Shown here in pieces: positions 1-9,871 of a stretch of 64,000 nt of DNA. Location: contig PDUC01000030.1 of the NCBI GenBank assembly GCA_002747255.1, forward strand, positions 34,620 through 98,619. The letters run 5' to 3'. Position numbers and translations under genes: made by a program. Numbering within the stretch: position 1 is the first letter of the stretch; every line of letters starts with the position of its first letter. The notes below the pieces were generated by a model, which saw only the letters and a list, made by a program, of their open reading frames with translations, was not told the origin of the DNA and did no database searches. The DNA is from Acidobacteriota bacterium (GTDB lineage Bacteria > Acidobacteriota > Holophagae > Acanthopleuribacterales > Acanthopleuribacteraceae).

Positions 1-402
1 AAAGCCATGTCTTCGCCAGGCCGAAATGCCGCCGGATACGTTGTAAACCCGGTTAAAGCCGGCTTTTTTCAGGGTGGCGGCACCCATTAGTGAACGCGTA
101 CCAGAGGCACAAATGACGGCCATGTTCTTGCCTTGATGGGCTTTTAATGAATTCACTTGAGCAGAGAGATCTCCCAGAGGAATTAACATGGCATGATCGA
201 TGACACCCGATTCCGTTTCGCTTTTTGACCTGACATCGATTAAGACGGTCTTTTCGGGGTTATCGGCCAGCATGCTCGACAGCTCTGCAACAGATAGATT
301 CCTGATCCCAAATATTTTTCCCACAATCACCCCTTTGAAAACAACCAATAAAAGGACGAGGCCAATTAAAACAGTTGTCCAGTTGCTTTGAATCCATTCC
401 AT
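1..402 (-). CDS. Membrane-anchored rhodanese-domain protein (3' end outside window)
   Basis: The 134 visible residues begin with a single hydrophobic segment (about residues 10-28) followed by a rhodanese-like fold. The active-site loop reads ICASGTRS, with the cysteine expected to carry a persulfide, and the IDVRS and NVSGGISAW motifs are typical of single-domain rhodaneses. The anchor suggests sulfur transfer or redox work at the inner membrane, with the domain on one face of it; which face cannot be told. The start ATG at 402 is chosen because GGAGGA lies eight bases upstream. The gene continues past base 1, so the C-terminus is unknown. Family call is firm, substrate unknown. Confidence 0.88.
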   Translation of the reverse strand, partial: MEWIQSNWTTVLIGLVLLLVVFKGVIVGKIFGIRNLSVAELSSMLADNPEKTVLIDVRSKSETESGVIDHAMLIPLGDLSAQVNSLKAHQGKNMAVICASGTRSLMGAATLKKAGFNRVYNVSGGISAWRRHGF

Positions 403-939
403 TTTGAAGTCCTCCAGCATGAGACTTGTGACTTAAAGTAACACAAGAGCTCATAAAGAACCAGACCCTAAAGGCGAACCTTTTTTTACTTTACTCTGAA
501 CAACCAGATGTTCAGGGTATAAGCCGAGAAAAAACAGGTTGAATCCAAACAGGATTCTATATGACGGAGGATTTCATACAGGAGCCAGGGTGGTTCATAC
601 AAGCGTTTTTTTACTTGCCCTCTCATGGCGAGCCGGTTCAACCAATGGTACAGAGTGAACAGGCGAAACAGCGATGTCGACAATAAAACAGGGCCGTCAT
701 CTTGCGAGATTCCTCTAAATGTTTGAATACAATAGGCAGTCTCGATCAATCATTTCATGAGGCATTGAAAAGCGAACTAAAAATAAGTAAAATCGCCAAA
801 AGTTCCTTTACTGGCAAGCTCTGTTGGCTTAGAATGTTGACTACAAGGTCGCTTTTTCTCGTAATTGTTTTTTAGACCTAAGGTTATTATTGACAAGAGT
901 TATAGATCACGCGATCCATTAATATCTAGGAGGAAGCTT
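403..939. other. Intergenic region between divergent genes
   Basis: This 537-base stretch separates the rhodanese gene (minus) from the EF-G paralog (plus) and must hold both promoters. A TTGACA occurs at 890-895 but has no convincing -10 partner at the right distance. A small hairpin (CTGAAC at 496-501 with GTTCAG at 510-515) has no T-run. An 87-codon minus-strand frame at 486-749 lacks a ribosome site and recognisable motifs. I see no supported gene here. Confidence 0.5.
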
Positions 940-3015
940 ATGAAAGCGGAGGATGTTCGGAATGTTGGCATTGTCGGTCACGGTGGCGTCGGGAAGACGT
1001 TGCTGGCCGAGGCGATGTTATACAATGCCGGTGTCACCAATCGAATGGGTTCAATTGAAGACGGCAATACGGTTTCGGATTTTCACGGTCAGGAGATTGA
1101 CAGACAATTCTCAATTAGTACAACCATGATGCACTTGCCATGGGAGAAGCACAAGGTAAACATTATTGATGCTCCCGGTTACCTCGATTTTATTGGCGAA
1201 GTATACGGAGCCATGCATGTTCTCGATATCGGGCTGATTACAATCGATGCCAGTTCGGGTATTGAAGTCGGAACTGAAATCGCCTGGCAGTATGGAAAAG
1301 AGCACGATCTCAGCAAGTTTTTTGTCATCAACAAAATGGAGAAAGATGATATCCAGTACGATAAACTGGTCGATGAATTGAAAGACGCTTTTGGGTCCAA
1401 TGTCATCCTCGCTCAGTTCCCGTACGATTCAGGTGAGAACTTTCATCAAATCATTGATTTAATACGCGGCAAACTGTTGGTTTATCCAAAGGACGGCAAC
1501 GGTAAGTACACCGAAAAGGATATACCCGCCGACGCTGAAGACAAATATGATCAGGCCAGAATGGAGTTCATGGAATCCATTATCGAACACGATGAAGAGT
1601 TAATGGAGAAATACCTGGGTGATGAAGAAGTCAGCGAAGATGAAATTAAGCGGGCTTTATCTCATGCTGTCAAGCACAATGAAGTTTATCCCGTTGTTTG
1701 CTGCAGTGCTAAATCAAATGTGGGTGTAAGCCGCATTCTGGAACTCATTGTCAAATACGGTGCATCTGCTTCCGATTTACCGGATGTTCACGGCAAGAAC
1801 GAAAAAGGCGAAGACATTACAAGAAAATGTTCCAAAGACGAACCTATGTCTTCCCTGATCTTCAAGACCATTTCAGAGCCGCATGTTGGTGAGCTGTCTT
1901 TTGTCAAGGTATTTTCCGGTACACTTGCCGTGGGTGATGATGTCTACAATCCCAACGAAAATTCAACGGAACGCATTTCAGGACTTTACGTTTTAAATGG
2001 TAAAACACGTACTGAAACCGACAAACTGGAATGCGGAGACATGGGAGCCATTATCAAACTCAAGAACTCCCATACCAATCAAACCCTATGTGCCAAGAAT
2101 TCGCCCATTATCATTGATCCCATCGTCTTTCCCGATCCCGTTATCCGCAGTGCGCTCCATGTGGTCAACAAGGGCGATGAAGATAAGGTATCCGTTGGAT
2201 TGGGCGCTCTTCACCAGGAAGATCCCACCTTCCACTTTGCTTTTGATCCCGAGCTGAGACAGACTATTGTCAGTGGACAGGGCGAATTACAGTTGGACAT
2301 CATTGGAAAGCGTCTCAAGAATCGCTTCAATGTTGCCATTGAACTGGAACGACCCAATATTCCCTATCGTGAAACCATTTCCAAGAAAACGGAAGTTCGA
2401 AAGCGGTACAAGAAACAGAGTGGCGGCCGCGGTCAGTTTGGTGAAGTTCAAATTGAGGTGATGCCCAGAAAGCGTGGCGAGGGATTTGAATTCATCAACA
2501 ACATCGTAGGCGGATCGATTCCCACCAAATTCATCCCCGCTGTTGAAAAAGGCATTGTCAACACCATGAGTGACGGCTACTTAATCGGCTGTAAAATCGT
2601 CGATGTCGCGGTTCGTCTCTTCGATGGCAGCTTCCACGCCGTTGACTCCTCTGATATGTCCTTCCAGATTGCCGGTTCCATGGCCTTTAAAGAAGCCATG
2701 GACAATGCCAACCCCATTATTCTCGAACCTTATTACACGGTTGAGATCAAGGTTCCAGAAGAATACCTCGGTTCCGTAATGGGTGACATATCCACCAGGA
2801 GAGGCAAACTTCAGGGTATGGATTCGGAACGCGGATTCCAGATCATTAAAGCTCAGGTGCCCTTATCTGAACTTTACAAATACTCATCGACTCTGCGCTC
2901 CCTGACACAAGGCCGTGGTCGACACACCAGTGTCTTTTCGCATTACGAACCCGTCCCCAAGGACATTCAAAACCAATTGCGTGAAGCGTACGACAAGGAA
3001 AAAGAAGAAGAATAA
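940..3015 (+). CDS. fusA2: Elongation factor G paralog (EF-G-2 type GTPase)
   Basis: A 691-residue translational GTPase with the full EF-G domain order: G domain, domain II, and domains III-V ending in an acidic/basic tail. The P-loop is GHGGVGKT (residues 13-20) instead of the HIDAGKT of canonical EF-G, G3 is DAPG (77-80) and G4 is NKME (131-134). These are hallmarks of the EF-G-2/FusA-like paralog family, whose member in Thermus has ribosome-dependent activity but whose normal role is unclear. The start at 940 follows AGGAGG at 929-934; an upstream in-frame ATG at 865 has no ribosome site. It stands alone, not in a str operon, which supports a paralog rather than the housekeeping factor. 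Confidence 0.93.
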   Translation: MKAEDVRNVGIVGHGGVGKTLLAEAMLYNAGVTNRMGSIEDGNTVSDFHGQEIDRQFSISTTMMHLPWEKHKVNIIDAPGYLDFIGEVYGAMHVLDIGLITIDASSGIEVGTEIAWQYGKEHDLSKFFVINKMEKDDIQYDKLVDELKDAFGSNVILAQFPYDSGENFHQIIDLIRGKLLVYPKDGNGKYTEKDIPADAEDKYDQARMEFMESIIEHDEELMEKYLGDEEVSEDEIKRALSHAVKHNEVYPVVCCSAKSNVGVSRILELIVKYGASASDLPDVHGKNEKGEDITRKCSKDEPMSSLIFKTISEPHVGELSFVKVFSGTLAVGDDVYNPNENSTERISGLYVLNGKTRTETDKLECGDMGAIIKLKNSHTNQTLCAKNSPIIIDPIVFPDPVIRSALHVVNKGDEDKVSVGLGALHQEDPTFHFAFDPELRQTIVSGQGELQLDIIGKRLKNRFNVAIELERPNIPYRETISKKTEVRKRYKKQSGGRGQFGEVQIEVMPRKRGEGFEFINNIVGGSIPTKFIPAVEKGIVNTMSDGYLIGCKIVDVAVRLFDGSFHAVDSSDMSFQIAGSMAFKEAMDNANPIILEPYYTVEIKVPEEYLGSVMGDISTRRGKLQGMDSERGFQIIKAQVPLSELYKYSSTLRSLTQGRGRHTSVFSHYEPVPKDIQNQLREAYDKEKEEE

Positions 3016-3032
3016 TCTTTTTCACAAGCAGC

Positions 3033-3067
3033 AAAAAAGGCACTCGTCTGAGTGCCTTCTTTTTTTT
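3033..3067. terminator. Bidirectional Rho-independent terminator
   Basis: Stem GGCACTC / GAGTGCC (3039-3045 with 3050-3056) with a four-base loop, an A-run on the left and a T-run on the right. It lies between the convergent ends of the EF-G paralog and pyrD and can serve both. Confidence 0.9.
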
Positions 3068-3070
3068 AGG

Positions 3071-4147
3071 TTAAACATCAACCCCAATGGCTTCTTCAAT
3101 AGATGAAAAGCCCTCTCTTCTCATGGCTTTTGAGAGTTCGGCCTTCATTTGAAAGACGCAGGATGGTCCGCGATAGACGAAGCTGGTGTAAATTTGAACC
3201 GCATTAGCGCCTGCCTTTAACTTCTGCAGTACATCTTCCCCTGTAAAAATACCTCCTACGCCGATTAAATCGACTGACTTTGGTAAATGCCGTCTCAAGA
3301 ACTTCAGAATTCTGGTGGACACGGAAGCCAGTGGCGCACCGCTTAAACCGCCCGCACCAATGGTGTCTACTCGATTTTTGGGTGTTTTAAGCCCGTCCCT
3401 CGCGATGGTCGTATTGGTGGCAATCACCCCTTGAATACCGGTTTCTTCAACCACTTCAACAATTTCAATGAGTTGTTGGTCAGTTAAGTCAGGAGCTATT
3501 TTCAGGAGAATGGGCAAGTTTTGATCGCCTTTCAAGCCGTTTAAGTGACCCAGCAATTCACAGAGAGGTTTCTTGTCTTGCAGCGTTCTCAGGCCAGGTG
3601 TATTGGGGCTGCTGACATTGACAACCAGATAGTCGATGTGATTTCTCAGCTTTAAAAAAGAGACTTCGTAATCTTTGATAGCCTCATCACCCAGTGCGAC
3701 CACTTTTGTCTTTCCTATATTGCCGCCAACAGGCAGGGGTGATGACTTTTGAATTAAATTTTTTGCTGCTACAGCAGACCCCGCGTTATTGAAGCCCATT
3801 CGATTGATGAGCCCGCAATCGGCAGGCAGCCTAAAAAGCCGTGGTTTGGGGTTGCCCGCTTGAGCCTGACCGGTCACGGTGCCTACTTCCAGAAACGAAA
3901 AACCGAGATAGTGCATGTTGGAAAACATGGTTGCATTTTTGTCAAACCCGGCGGCCAAACCTATTGGATGTTCACATTCAATGCCACAGAAGCGGGTTTT
4001 CAGTTCAGGGAAGGCTTTGTAATAAAAATCGTAGTGTAATTTCCAAAAGGGTTTGAAAAGGCTGGAAGAGATCAGTGTGGATGCTGTTTCGTGAACCAAT
4101 TCGGGATCCAATTGAAAAAGCACAGGGCGTACAGTGTATCGATACAT
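3071..4147 (-). CDS. pyrD: Dihydroorotate dehydrogenase, class 2 (quinone)
   Basis: Oxidises dihydroorotate to orotate in de novo pyrimidine synthesis and passes electrons to the quinone pool at the inner membrane. The 358-residue length, the N-terminal amphipathic extension (LFQLDPELVHETA) and the motif NVSSPNTPGLRTLQ, which holds the catalytic serine of class 2 enzymes, separate it from the cytosolic class 1 enzymes, which use cysteine. FMN-site motifs include AAGFDKNA and a C-terminal GVGGI. It follows the DUF4442 gene by nine bases on the same strand, so the two are probably cotranscribed. Confidence 0.97.
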   Translation of the reverse strand: MYRYTVRPVLFQLDPELVHETASTLISSSLFKPFWKLHYDFYYKAFPELKTRFCGIECEHPIGLAAGFDKNATMFSNMHYLGFSFLEVGTVTGQAQAGNPKPRLFRLPADCGLINRMGFNNAGSAVAAKNLIQKSSPLPVGGNIGKTKVVALGDEAIKDYEVSFLKLRNHIDYLVVNVSSPNTPGLRTLQDKKPLCELLGHLNGLKGDQNLPILLKIAPDLTDQQLIEIVEVVEETGIQGVIATNTTIARDGLKTPKNRVDTIGAGGLSGAPLASVSTRILKFLRRHLPKSVDLIGVGGIFTGEDVLQKLKAGANAVQIYTSFVYRGPSCVFQMKAELSKAMRREGFSSIEEAIGVDV

Positions 4148-4156
4148 AGTTGATAA

Positions 4157-4627
4157 TTACCTCTTTTTTAAAGATAGTGTGAGCGTAAAAACAGCTGCAG
4201 GGTCCGGAGATAGAGATGGAACCGTTGCCTGGACATGCAGAGGCAGGAAAACGCGTTCACCGCTTGCAACAGCTTTCGCGACCAGATTGATAATTGCTTC
4301 TCCTTGAGAACATGTAAAATGGACATCGCCTTCCGCTCTTTTGAGAAAATCGGCTTTAAAGTCCTTAAAAATGAGATCGACCTTTTGGTTCGTTTTTTGA
4401 ATGGCTGCCAGTGCCATTAACCCGCCTGCACAATCCGCGCCTGCAGCCAGGGCTCCGAAATACATACAGTTCAGATGATTCTTGGATTTTTCGTTAAGCG
4501 GAAGGATAACGGTACAGGATTTTGAATCGATATGAGCAATTTCAGGTTGAAGATAGGCAAGCATGGGGATTTGCGCAGCCACTTGCCTGATGAGGGGATG
4601 CTGTGATTGGCTTTTTGCCGTTGTCAT
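4157..4627 (-). CDS. DUF4442 / PaaI-like hotdog-fold protein
   Basis: A 156-residue protein with the pattern of a single hotdog domain: NHLNCMYFGALAAGADCAGG resembles the DUF4442 motif (N-H...N...GAL), followed by the beta-rich half with FKADFLKRAEGDV. Relatives are thought to act on acyl-CoA or acyl-ACP thioesters, but catalysis is unproven for most. I start it at the ATG at 4627 because GGAGGA (4634-4639) has correct spacing to it; an upstream in-frame GTG at 4633 sits directly against that ribosome site. It lies just upstream of pyrD in one transcription unit. Function beyond the fold is unknown. Confidence 0.75.
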   Translation of the reverse strand: MTTAKSQSQHPLIRQVAAQIPMLAYLQPEIAHIDSKSCTVILPLNEKSKNHLNCMYFGALAAGADCAGGLMALAAIQKTNQKVDLIFKDFKADFLKRAEGDVHFTCSQGEAIINLVAKAVASGERVFLPLHVQATVPSLSPDPAAVFTLTLSLKKR

Positions 4628-4874
4628 ATTCACTCCTCCATAATGATGAGTGAGATAAATAAAACACAGATTGCTTCAAATGCACAGTGTTTTAACCAAA
4701 ATTCTGTGAAATGAAATGAGTTTTACAAAGCACCAGATCGATCTTGGTGCTGGCCATTGACCATCGCGTCCTCTATTGGTGCTGCTTGGTGGAGAGGAGC
4801 CGCTTCAAAATCGGCTACCACCTGAACCCTCTATGTTGTAAAATAACGTCATCTGAACTTATTGAGGACGAGTC

Positions 4875-5948
4875 ATGCTGTCTCTTTCAATTCTCTTGAT
4901 CACAATTATAGCCAATCCCATTGAAATGATAACCGAAATCACTTACGAGGCACCCGATCACGACACCTATTTTCTACAAGATCCCAGGGCTTTTGACCTG
5001 GATAGCGATGGTAATATGTATTTACTCGACGGCGAGGCTCAAGTCATCTTTTCATGGGACAAGACAGGCGCTTTCAGAAAAATTATCGGCAAGCCTGGCC
5101 AGGGTCCTGGAGAGTTCACTTTTACCGGTCATGGCTCTGCCACGGGTTTCGTCTACTCGTTGGGAGATAAGCTGTATGTCTTTGACGGTTTCAAACGAAG
5201 CGTGCTTATTTTTGATAAGGATGGACATTTCATCGGGAGCCCCAACCTCAATCTCCCCAGAAGCCGCACCCAGAGTTTTGTTGTGCTTGACGAGGATCGT
5301 TTTTTATTGACCTGTCGTCGTTTTAAAGATGACAAGCTCGTTCAGGTCACGAAAGAAATTGATCAGAATGGAAACGATATTAAAATTTACACGGAGAAAC
5401 AAGACGATGCCATTACATTTAAGGGTGGCAAGCCCGGCCAAAAAAGCGGTAGTCGTCCGACAGGCATGATTGTCAAGGCCTATAACCCCAAACTGGTGGT
5501 TGGCTATAACGCCGACAATGGAAACCTGGCCATAGGCCATTCAAAAGACCTGTCAATCGAGATTTACGATCGAAAGGGTCACATGAGGCAAATGCAATTG
5601 GCCATACCTCAGAGGGATGTGACGGATTTCGATAAATCAGAACTTGAAGAGTCTCGCAGTAAAGGAAGAAGTGGCTTTGTTCAATTTGTGTTTTCAGAAA
5701 AAATGCCTTACTACATGAAATTGGTTCCGCTGAAAGACGGTAAGATTCTGGCCTATCATGAAACACCATTCAGTCACAAGATCGATGGCACGGTATTTGA
5801 CAATCAGGGGACTCCGGTTGGAAAAGTAAAAATGGAATGCGGTGAGGGTGGAGGATTGCTAAGTGCCCGTGGAAAACTACTGCGTTGCAGTCTCAATGAA
5901 GACGATGAGTTTGAACTGACACTTCTCAGTTTAGGGAAAATACAATGA
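4875..5948 (+). CDS. Secreted six-bladed beta-propeller (NHL-like) protein
   Basis: A 357-residue protein with a short hydrophobic N-terminus that looks like a signal peptide, then repeated beta-propeller blades. Diagnostic stretches are AFDLDSDGNMYLLD, KIIGKPGQGPGEF and LYVFDGFKRSVLIFDKDG, which match the six-bladed beta-propeller family found with outer-membrane or cell-surface functions in many Gram-negatives. No catalytic motif is visible; such proteins usually bind ligands or partners. The next gene starts within its stop codon (ATGA), so both are translated together. Confidence 0.72.
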   Translation: MLSLSILLITIIANPIEMITEITYEAPDHDTYFLQDPRAFDLDSDGNMYLLDGEAQVIFSWDKTGAFRKIIGKPGQGPGEFTFTGHGSATGFVYSLGDKLYVFDGFKRSVLIFDKDGHFIGSPNLNLPRSRTQSFVVLDEDRFLLTCRRFKDDKLVQVTKEIDQNGNDIKIYTEKQDDAITFKGGKPGQKSGSRPTGMIVKAYNPKLVVGYNADNGNLAIGHSKDLSIEIYDRKGHMRQMQLAIPQRDVTDFDKSELEESRSKGRSGFVQFVFSEKMPYYMKLVPLKDGKILAYHETPFSHKIDGTVFDNQGTPVGKVKMECGEGGGLLSARGKLLRCSLNEDDEFELTLLSLGKIQ

Positions 5949-6583
5949 AACTACTGATTCTTTTTGTTTCTATTTTCATCACCGAGTCCTATTATGTCGA
6001 TGGCACTGAGTTTGTCCTGAAAGATGGCACTCGTATCATGACTTTGGAAGAAGTTAAAACAGATCTCTACAACTACTGGTGGTATGAAGACGGTGCCTAT
6101 ATTTCCATTGCTAAATCCAATGTCCAAAAAGTGAATTGCTTCTCCTTTCGCGAAGTCGGCAGGGCTCCCAAAAAGAAATCCAGCACGATTCATCAACGTC
6201 GTATTCGGGATGGTTCTGTTGTTTACATGAAGGACAAGGTACCACATCTTCGCGTGTTCCATGTTAATTCAAAGGGCAGGAGCATTGAAGGAACGATTAA
6301 AAGAAATAAAGTAAATTATTTGAATTGCAGTGTTGAAGGAGATTACAGGAAGTTCAACTTCGAGCTTTCAATGACGGACCCCGATTACAGACTGGAGTTT
6401 CATTTTTTTGACATGAAAGGCAAGCGGCTTTTAACAGAACTTGTGGACCTCGACATGTTTCAAGTCAACAATAAAGAGCGAAAAAAGAGGCTGTTGCATG
6501 GCTTTTTCTACTTACCGGTAACACTCAATCCGGAACAAGTCGGGCTGATAGAGGTTCTGAGCATACCCAGGGCTGACAAATAG
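5945..6583 (+). CDS. Secreted protein of unknown function
   Basis: A 212-residue protein whose first 15-20 residues form a signal peptide, followed by FVLKDGTRI and other short beta-strand patterns. It contains no enzyme motif that I recognise. It overlaps the beta-propeller gene by four bases, so the pair probably works together outside the cytoplasm. The early part resembles small domains that begin with 'LKDGT' in secreted proteins from related bacteria, but this resemblance is weak. Confidence 0.6.
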   Translation: MKLLILFVSIFITESYYVDGTEFVLKDGTRIMTLEEVKTDLYNYWWYEDGAYISIAKSNVQKVNCFSFREVGRAPKKKSSTIHQRRIRDGSVVYMKDKVPHLRVFHVNSKGRSIEGTIKRNKVNYLNCSVEGDYRKFNFELSMTDPDYRLEFHFFDMKGKRLLTELVDLDMFQVNNKERKKRLLHGFFYLPVTLNPEQVGLIEVLSIPRADK

Positions 6584-6659
6584 TTTTTGAAACGAAGCGT
6601 TTTGTTCAGGAGTATCTAGATCGCAGCATGTTGGATGAGTCAGAAGTTGGATAACGATA

Positions 6660-7322
6660 ATGAGCAGATATGAACGTGTTTTTTTGACATTAGCCGGATT
6701 ATTCCTGACCTGTCTGATTATTTCTAACGTTTTGGTCTTCAAGTTTCTGGATATTCCGATGCCAGTCGTAGGAAGGATTACTATTTCTGTAGGTCTTCTG
6801 CCTTATCCTGTCACCTTTTTGGTGACAGACCTGATCAGTGAACTATACGGCCGAAAGAGAGCCAACTTTGTGGTTTATTTGGGCTTTTTCCTGAGTGTAT
6901 TCATGCTCTTTATTCTCTATGTGGGAAAAATTGTTCCGCTTGCGGCAATACAGGATCCCGTTATTCAGGAGCACTATGTGGCAGCCTTTGGCAAAACAAC
7001 CAAGGCGGTTTTAGCCAGCATGACAGCCTATTTAATAGCTCAACTGATTGATATCAGGATCTTTCATTTTTGGAAGAAGCTGACTGGTGGCAGACACCTC
7101 TGGCTGAGGAATAACGGTTCCACCCTGATAAGTCAACTGATTGATACGGTTCTGGTGGTAACGATTCTTTTCGGTGGTGAATGGACAGTTGAAGCCATAA
7201 TACACGTCATTATTTCGAGTTATTGTTTTAAGCTTTTGGTTGCGTTATTGGATACACCGTTGTTTTACGCCGGTGTGTTCTTTTTTAAAGATATAGAAGA
7301 GGAGACGGGAAAAAATGAGTAA
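6660..7322 (+). CDS. yhhQ: Queuosine precursor transporter, YhhQ/VUT family
   Basis: A 220-residue inner-membrane protein with about six hydrophobic segments and the family signature VTDLISELYGRKRA near residue 55, plus STLISQLIDT around residue 160. E. coli YhhQ imports queuosine precursors (preQ0/preQ1) used to modify tRNA. The ribosome site before the ATG is weak. Its end overlaps the start of the phosphatase gene by eight bases. No tgt or queuosine synthesis gene lies in the window, which fits a salvage role. Confidence 0.9.
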   Translation: MSRYERVFLTLAGLFLTCLIISNVLVFKFLDIPMPVVGRITISVGLLPYPVTFLVTDLISELYGRKRANFVVYLGFFLSVFMLFILYVGKIVPLAAIQDPVIQEHYVAAFGKTTKAVLASMTAYLIAQLIDIRIFHFWKKLTGGRHLWLRNNGSTLISQLIDTVLVVTILFGGEWTVEAIIHVIISSYCFKLLVALLDTPLFYAGVFFFKDIEEETGKNE

Positions 7323-7803
7323 AAAGAGCGTTTTGTTTGTGTGTACCGGCAATATCTGTCGATCTCCCAGTGCAGAGGGGATTTTCAGACACATGGTCCG
7401 GGAGAGGGGAATTGATAGCCAATTTCAAATTGATTCAGCGGGATTGCATGCCTATCACGTTGGCGAAAAACCAGATCCTCGTTCATCCAGGGAAGCGAAA
7501 AAGCACGGTGTGGATCTTTCAGGTCAGAGAGCCAGGCAGTTGAGACGTGAAGATTTTCAAATGTTCGATTGTATTCTGGCAATGGATTACGGTCATCTGG
7601 AAGATATGAAAGCTATGGCACCCGATGAGTATAAGTCCAAGATAAAGCTCTTCCTTGAACCCATTCGCAACGAAGTCATGCTTTCGGAAGTCCCGGATCC
7701 CTACTATGGCGGCAGGGATGGTTTTAAAAAGGTGTTCAACCTGATTGAACGCGGCTGCGAGGCCTGGCTTACCCGCTGGAATGAAGAAAATGCCGTGGTA
7801 TAA
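7315..7803 (+). CDS. Low-molecular-weight protein tyrosine phosphatase
   Basis: A 162-residue cytosolic phosphatase with the CX5R loop CTGNICRS at residues 10-17 (nucleophile C10, R16) and the late general-acid motif DPYYGG. Homologues dephosphorylate tyrosine kinases that control exopolysaccharide or, when secreted, host proteins. No BY-kinase or polysaccharide gene is nearby, so the substrate is unknown. GGAGACGGG precedes the ATG, which lies inside yhhQ. Confidence 0.95.
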   Translation: MSKKSVLFVCTGNICRSPSAEGIFRHMVRERGIDSQFQIDSAGLHAYHVGEKPDPRSSREAKKHGVDLSGQRARQLRREDFQMFDCILAMDYGHLEDMKAMAPDEYKSKIKLFLEPIRNEVMLSEVPDPYYGGRDGFKKVFNLIERGCEAWLTRWNEENAVV

Positions 7804-7887
7804 CCAATAAACCGATTTATGTCCAAAAGATTATGGTGTAGACTGGGTTCCTTCAATGCGTTTGAGTGAAAGGGAGAGATAAAAAAC

Positions 7888-8544
7888 ATGTCCATAACCA
7901 ATATGATTGGCGATTTCTTTCTGTGGGGATTTGCCTTTATTTTCTCGACAACGGTTCACGAAGCCAGCCACGGTTATGTTGCCAAATTGGGTGGAGACCT
8001 GACGGCCTATTCGGCGGGTCAGGTAAGTTTGAATCCGCTGCCACACATCAAAAGAGAGCCTTTTGGCATGGTTCTTTTTCCTGTTCTTTCCTTTATTTTT
8101 TATGGGGGAGGCTGGATGCTGGGCTGGGCTTCGGTGCCTTACGATCCCGCTTGGGCTGCCCGACATCCAAGAAAGTCGGCCTGGATGGCTCTGGCCGGTC
8201 CGGTTTCCAATCTCTGTATTTTTATCGTCAGCTTTCTGCTCCTCAAACTGGGTCTGGATTCAGGGCTGTTGATTAGCGCGGCCGACACAGCCAGTGTGAA
8301 ACAAACGATTGCTGAACTTCTCTACATTATGGCTCAGCTCAATCTCATATTGGCAATTTTCAATTTAATTCCCTTTCCTCCCATGGACGGATCAGAGGCC
8401 ATTTTGCTGCTCGTACCGGAAGAAAGGGCCAATGATTTCCGCATGAAAATACAATCACTCGGCATGTTCGGTTTCTTCATCGCGATTGTAGTTTTCTCTT
8501 CTGTTTATGCCCCCATTCAGGCCTTTATTTTTCAGTTCCTGTGA
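7888..8544 (+). CDS. Site-2-protease (M50) family membrane peptidase
   Basis: A 218-residue integral membrane protein with the zinc motif HEASH (H24, E25, H28) in the first membrane segment and the second-metal motif NLIPFPPMDG in the last third. This is the compact, PDZ-free M50 subfamily. Such enzymes cut membrane proteins within the bilayer, but no anti-sigma factor or other substrate is encoded next to it. GGGAGAG precedes the start at good spacing. Confidence 0.9.
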   Translation: MSITNMIGDFFLWGFAFIFSTTVHEASHGYVAKLGGDLTAYSAGQVSLNPLPHIKREPFGMVLFPVLSFIFYGGGWMLGWASVPYDPAWAARHPRKSAWMALAGPVSNLCIFIVSFLLLKLGLDSGLLISAADTASVKQTIAELLYIMAQLNLILAIFNLIPFPPMDGSEAILLLVPEERANDFRMKIQSLGMFGFFIAIVVFSSVYAPIQAFIFQFL

Positions 8545-8830
8545 GACAGGTGAATGGATGCTGAACAGCAGAGAAGAGCGAATGATGGACACGGGCAGCC
8601 AAGAAGGTCCAGGTGATACCTGCAACAAGGCGTGTATACTTTGAATTGCGGAAGTCTTGACTCCTGTGAATTCAAGAAAGATAAAGCCCCGTTTTCTGGT
8701 TGCATTTCAAGGGGAACATCACTATTTTAGAATTGTTACAGCTTAACACATGGGGTTGCAACGCATTTTATCCGCGTTTCAGCTCTGTTGATGTTGAAAG
8801 ATATTGGTTGATAGGAATAAGGAAGGCAAT

Positions 8831-9760
8831 ATGAATCATTACAAAGTCGCGATCATTGGTTCCGGGCCAGCGGGACTAACAGCAGCCATTTATGCCAGTC
8901 GAGCTAATTTGGCACCACTTGTCCTGGAAGGAATGCAGCCGGGAGGTCAGTTAACCATCACCACGGATGTGGAGAATTACCCCGGCTTTCCCAAGGGCGT
9001 CATGGGGCCAGAACTTATGGAGTTATTCAGAGAGCAGGCAACTAAATTTGGAGCTGAAACCAGGTTTGAAGTCGCAGAACACGTTGACCTGAACGTGAAA
9101 CCATTCAAGGTAAAAACAAATGAGGCACTTTACACAGCAGACAGTTTGATTATCTCTACAGGAGCAACAGCCAAGCTTTTGGGTCTCGAGCAGGAGCAAA
9201 CTCTGATGGGTCGCGGTGTTTCAGCTTGCGCTACTTGCGATGGCTTTTTTTATACAGGAAAGGAAATAGCCGTTGTTGGCGGCGGGGACTCAGCTCTTGA
9301 GGAAGCTATTTTTCTGACCAAGTTTGCTTCTAAAGTGAATATCATTCATCGTCGCGATGAATTTCGCGCATCAAAAATTATGGCGCAGCGCGCGATAGCC
9401 CATCCCAAGATTGACGTTCTGTGGAATACGGTCATTGAAGACATTGAAGGGACACAGGAAAAGGGAATTGAAGCACTTCAGCTCAAAGACACTGTAACGG
9501 GTGAATTGAAAAGGAAGGCCATTGAAGGTCTGTTTGTAGCCATTGGACACAAACCCAATTCGGACCTGTTCAAAGGTTCACTCGATATGGATCATGTCGG
9601 GTACATAAAAACCGCAGCTGACTCCACTGCAACCAATGTTGCAGGCGTTTTCGCCTGCGGCGATGTGCAGGACTCGCAATATCGTCAAGCTATAACGGCA
9701 GCGGGTTCGGGCTGTATGGCAGCACTGGAAGCTGAGCGCTATTTAGCTGAACAGGAGTAA
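8831..9760 (+). CDS. trxB: Thioredoxin-disulfide reductase
   Basis: Transfers electrons from NADPH through FAD to thioredoxin. The 309 residues show the FAD-binding [16 protein letters not shown] at the N-terminus, the redox-active CATC at residues 133-136, the NADPH fold [12 protein letters not shown] and the C-terminal [13 protein letters not shown]. The start is at 8831, where AAGGAAGG lies just upstream; an earlier in-frame ATG at 8804 would add nine unconserved residues. The 286 bases upstream contain a short palindrome (TGTTA at 8734-8738 with TAACA at 8744-8748) that could be an operator, but there is no evidence beyond the symmetry. Confidence 0.97.
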   Translation: MNHYKVAIIGSGPAGLTAAIYASRANLAPLVLEGMQPGGQLTITTDVENYPGFPKGVMGPELMELFREQATKFGAETRFEVAEHVDLNVKPFKVKTNEALYTADSLIISTGATAKLLGLEQEQTLMGRGVSACATCDGFFYTGKEIAVVGGGDSALEEAIFLTKFASKVNIIHRRDEFRASKIMAQRAIAHPKIDVLWNTVIEDIEGTQEKGIEALQLKDTVTGELKRKAIEGLFVAIGHKPNSDLFKGSLDMDHVGYIKTAADSTATNVAGVFACGDVQDSQYRQAITAAGSGCMAALEAERYLAEQE

Positions 9761-9871
9761 ACTGGCGGGTATCAATCATCAGAAAGGACCCGGGTCGAAT
9801 TGATCGCGTCCCGGTTGACCTGATCTCAATTAGAAACCGTATTGAACAGCAGATGTTTTATTGGAGGAACC

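Noticed and set aside
486-749. An 87-codon minus-strand frame between the rhodanese gene and the EF-G paralog
   Set aside because: No ribosome site, no recognisable motif, and a tryptophan/leucine-rich composition typical of chance frames.
865-939. Longer N-terminus for the EF-G paralog from the ATG at 865
   Set aside because: No ribosome site, and the extra 25 residues do not fit the family; the start at 940 has AGGAGG.
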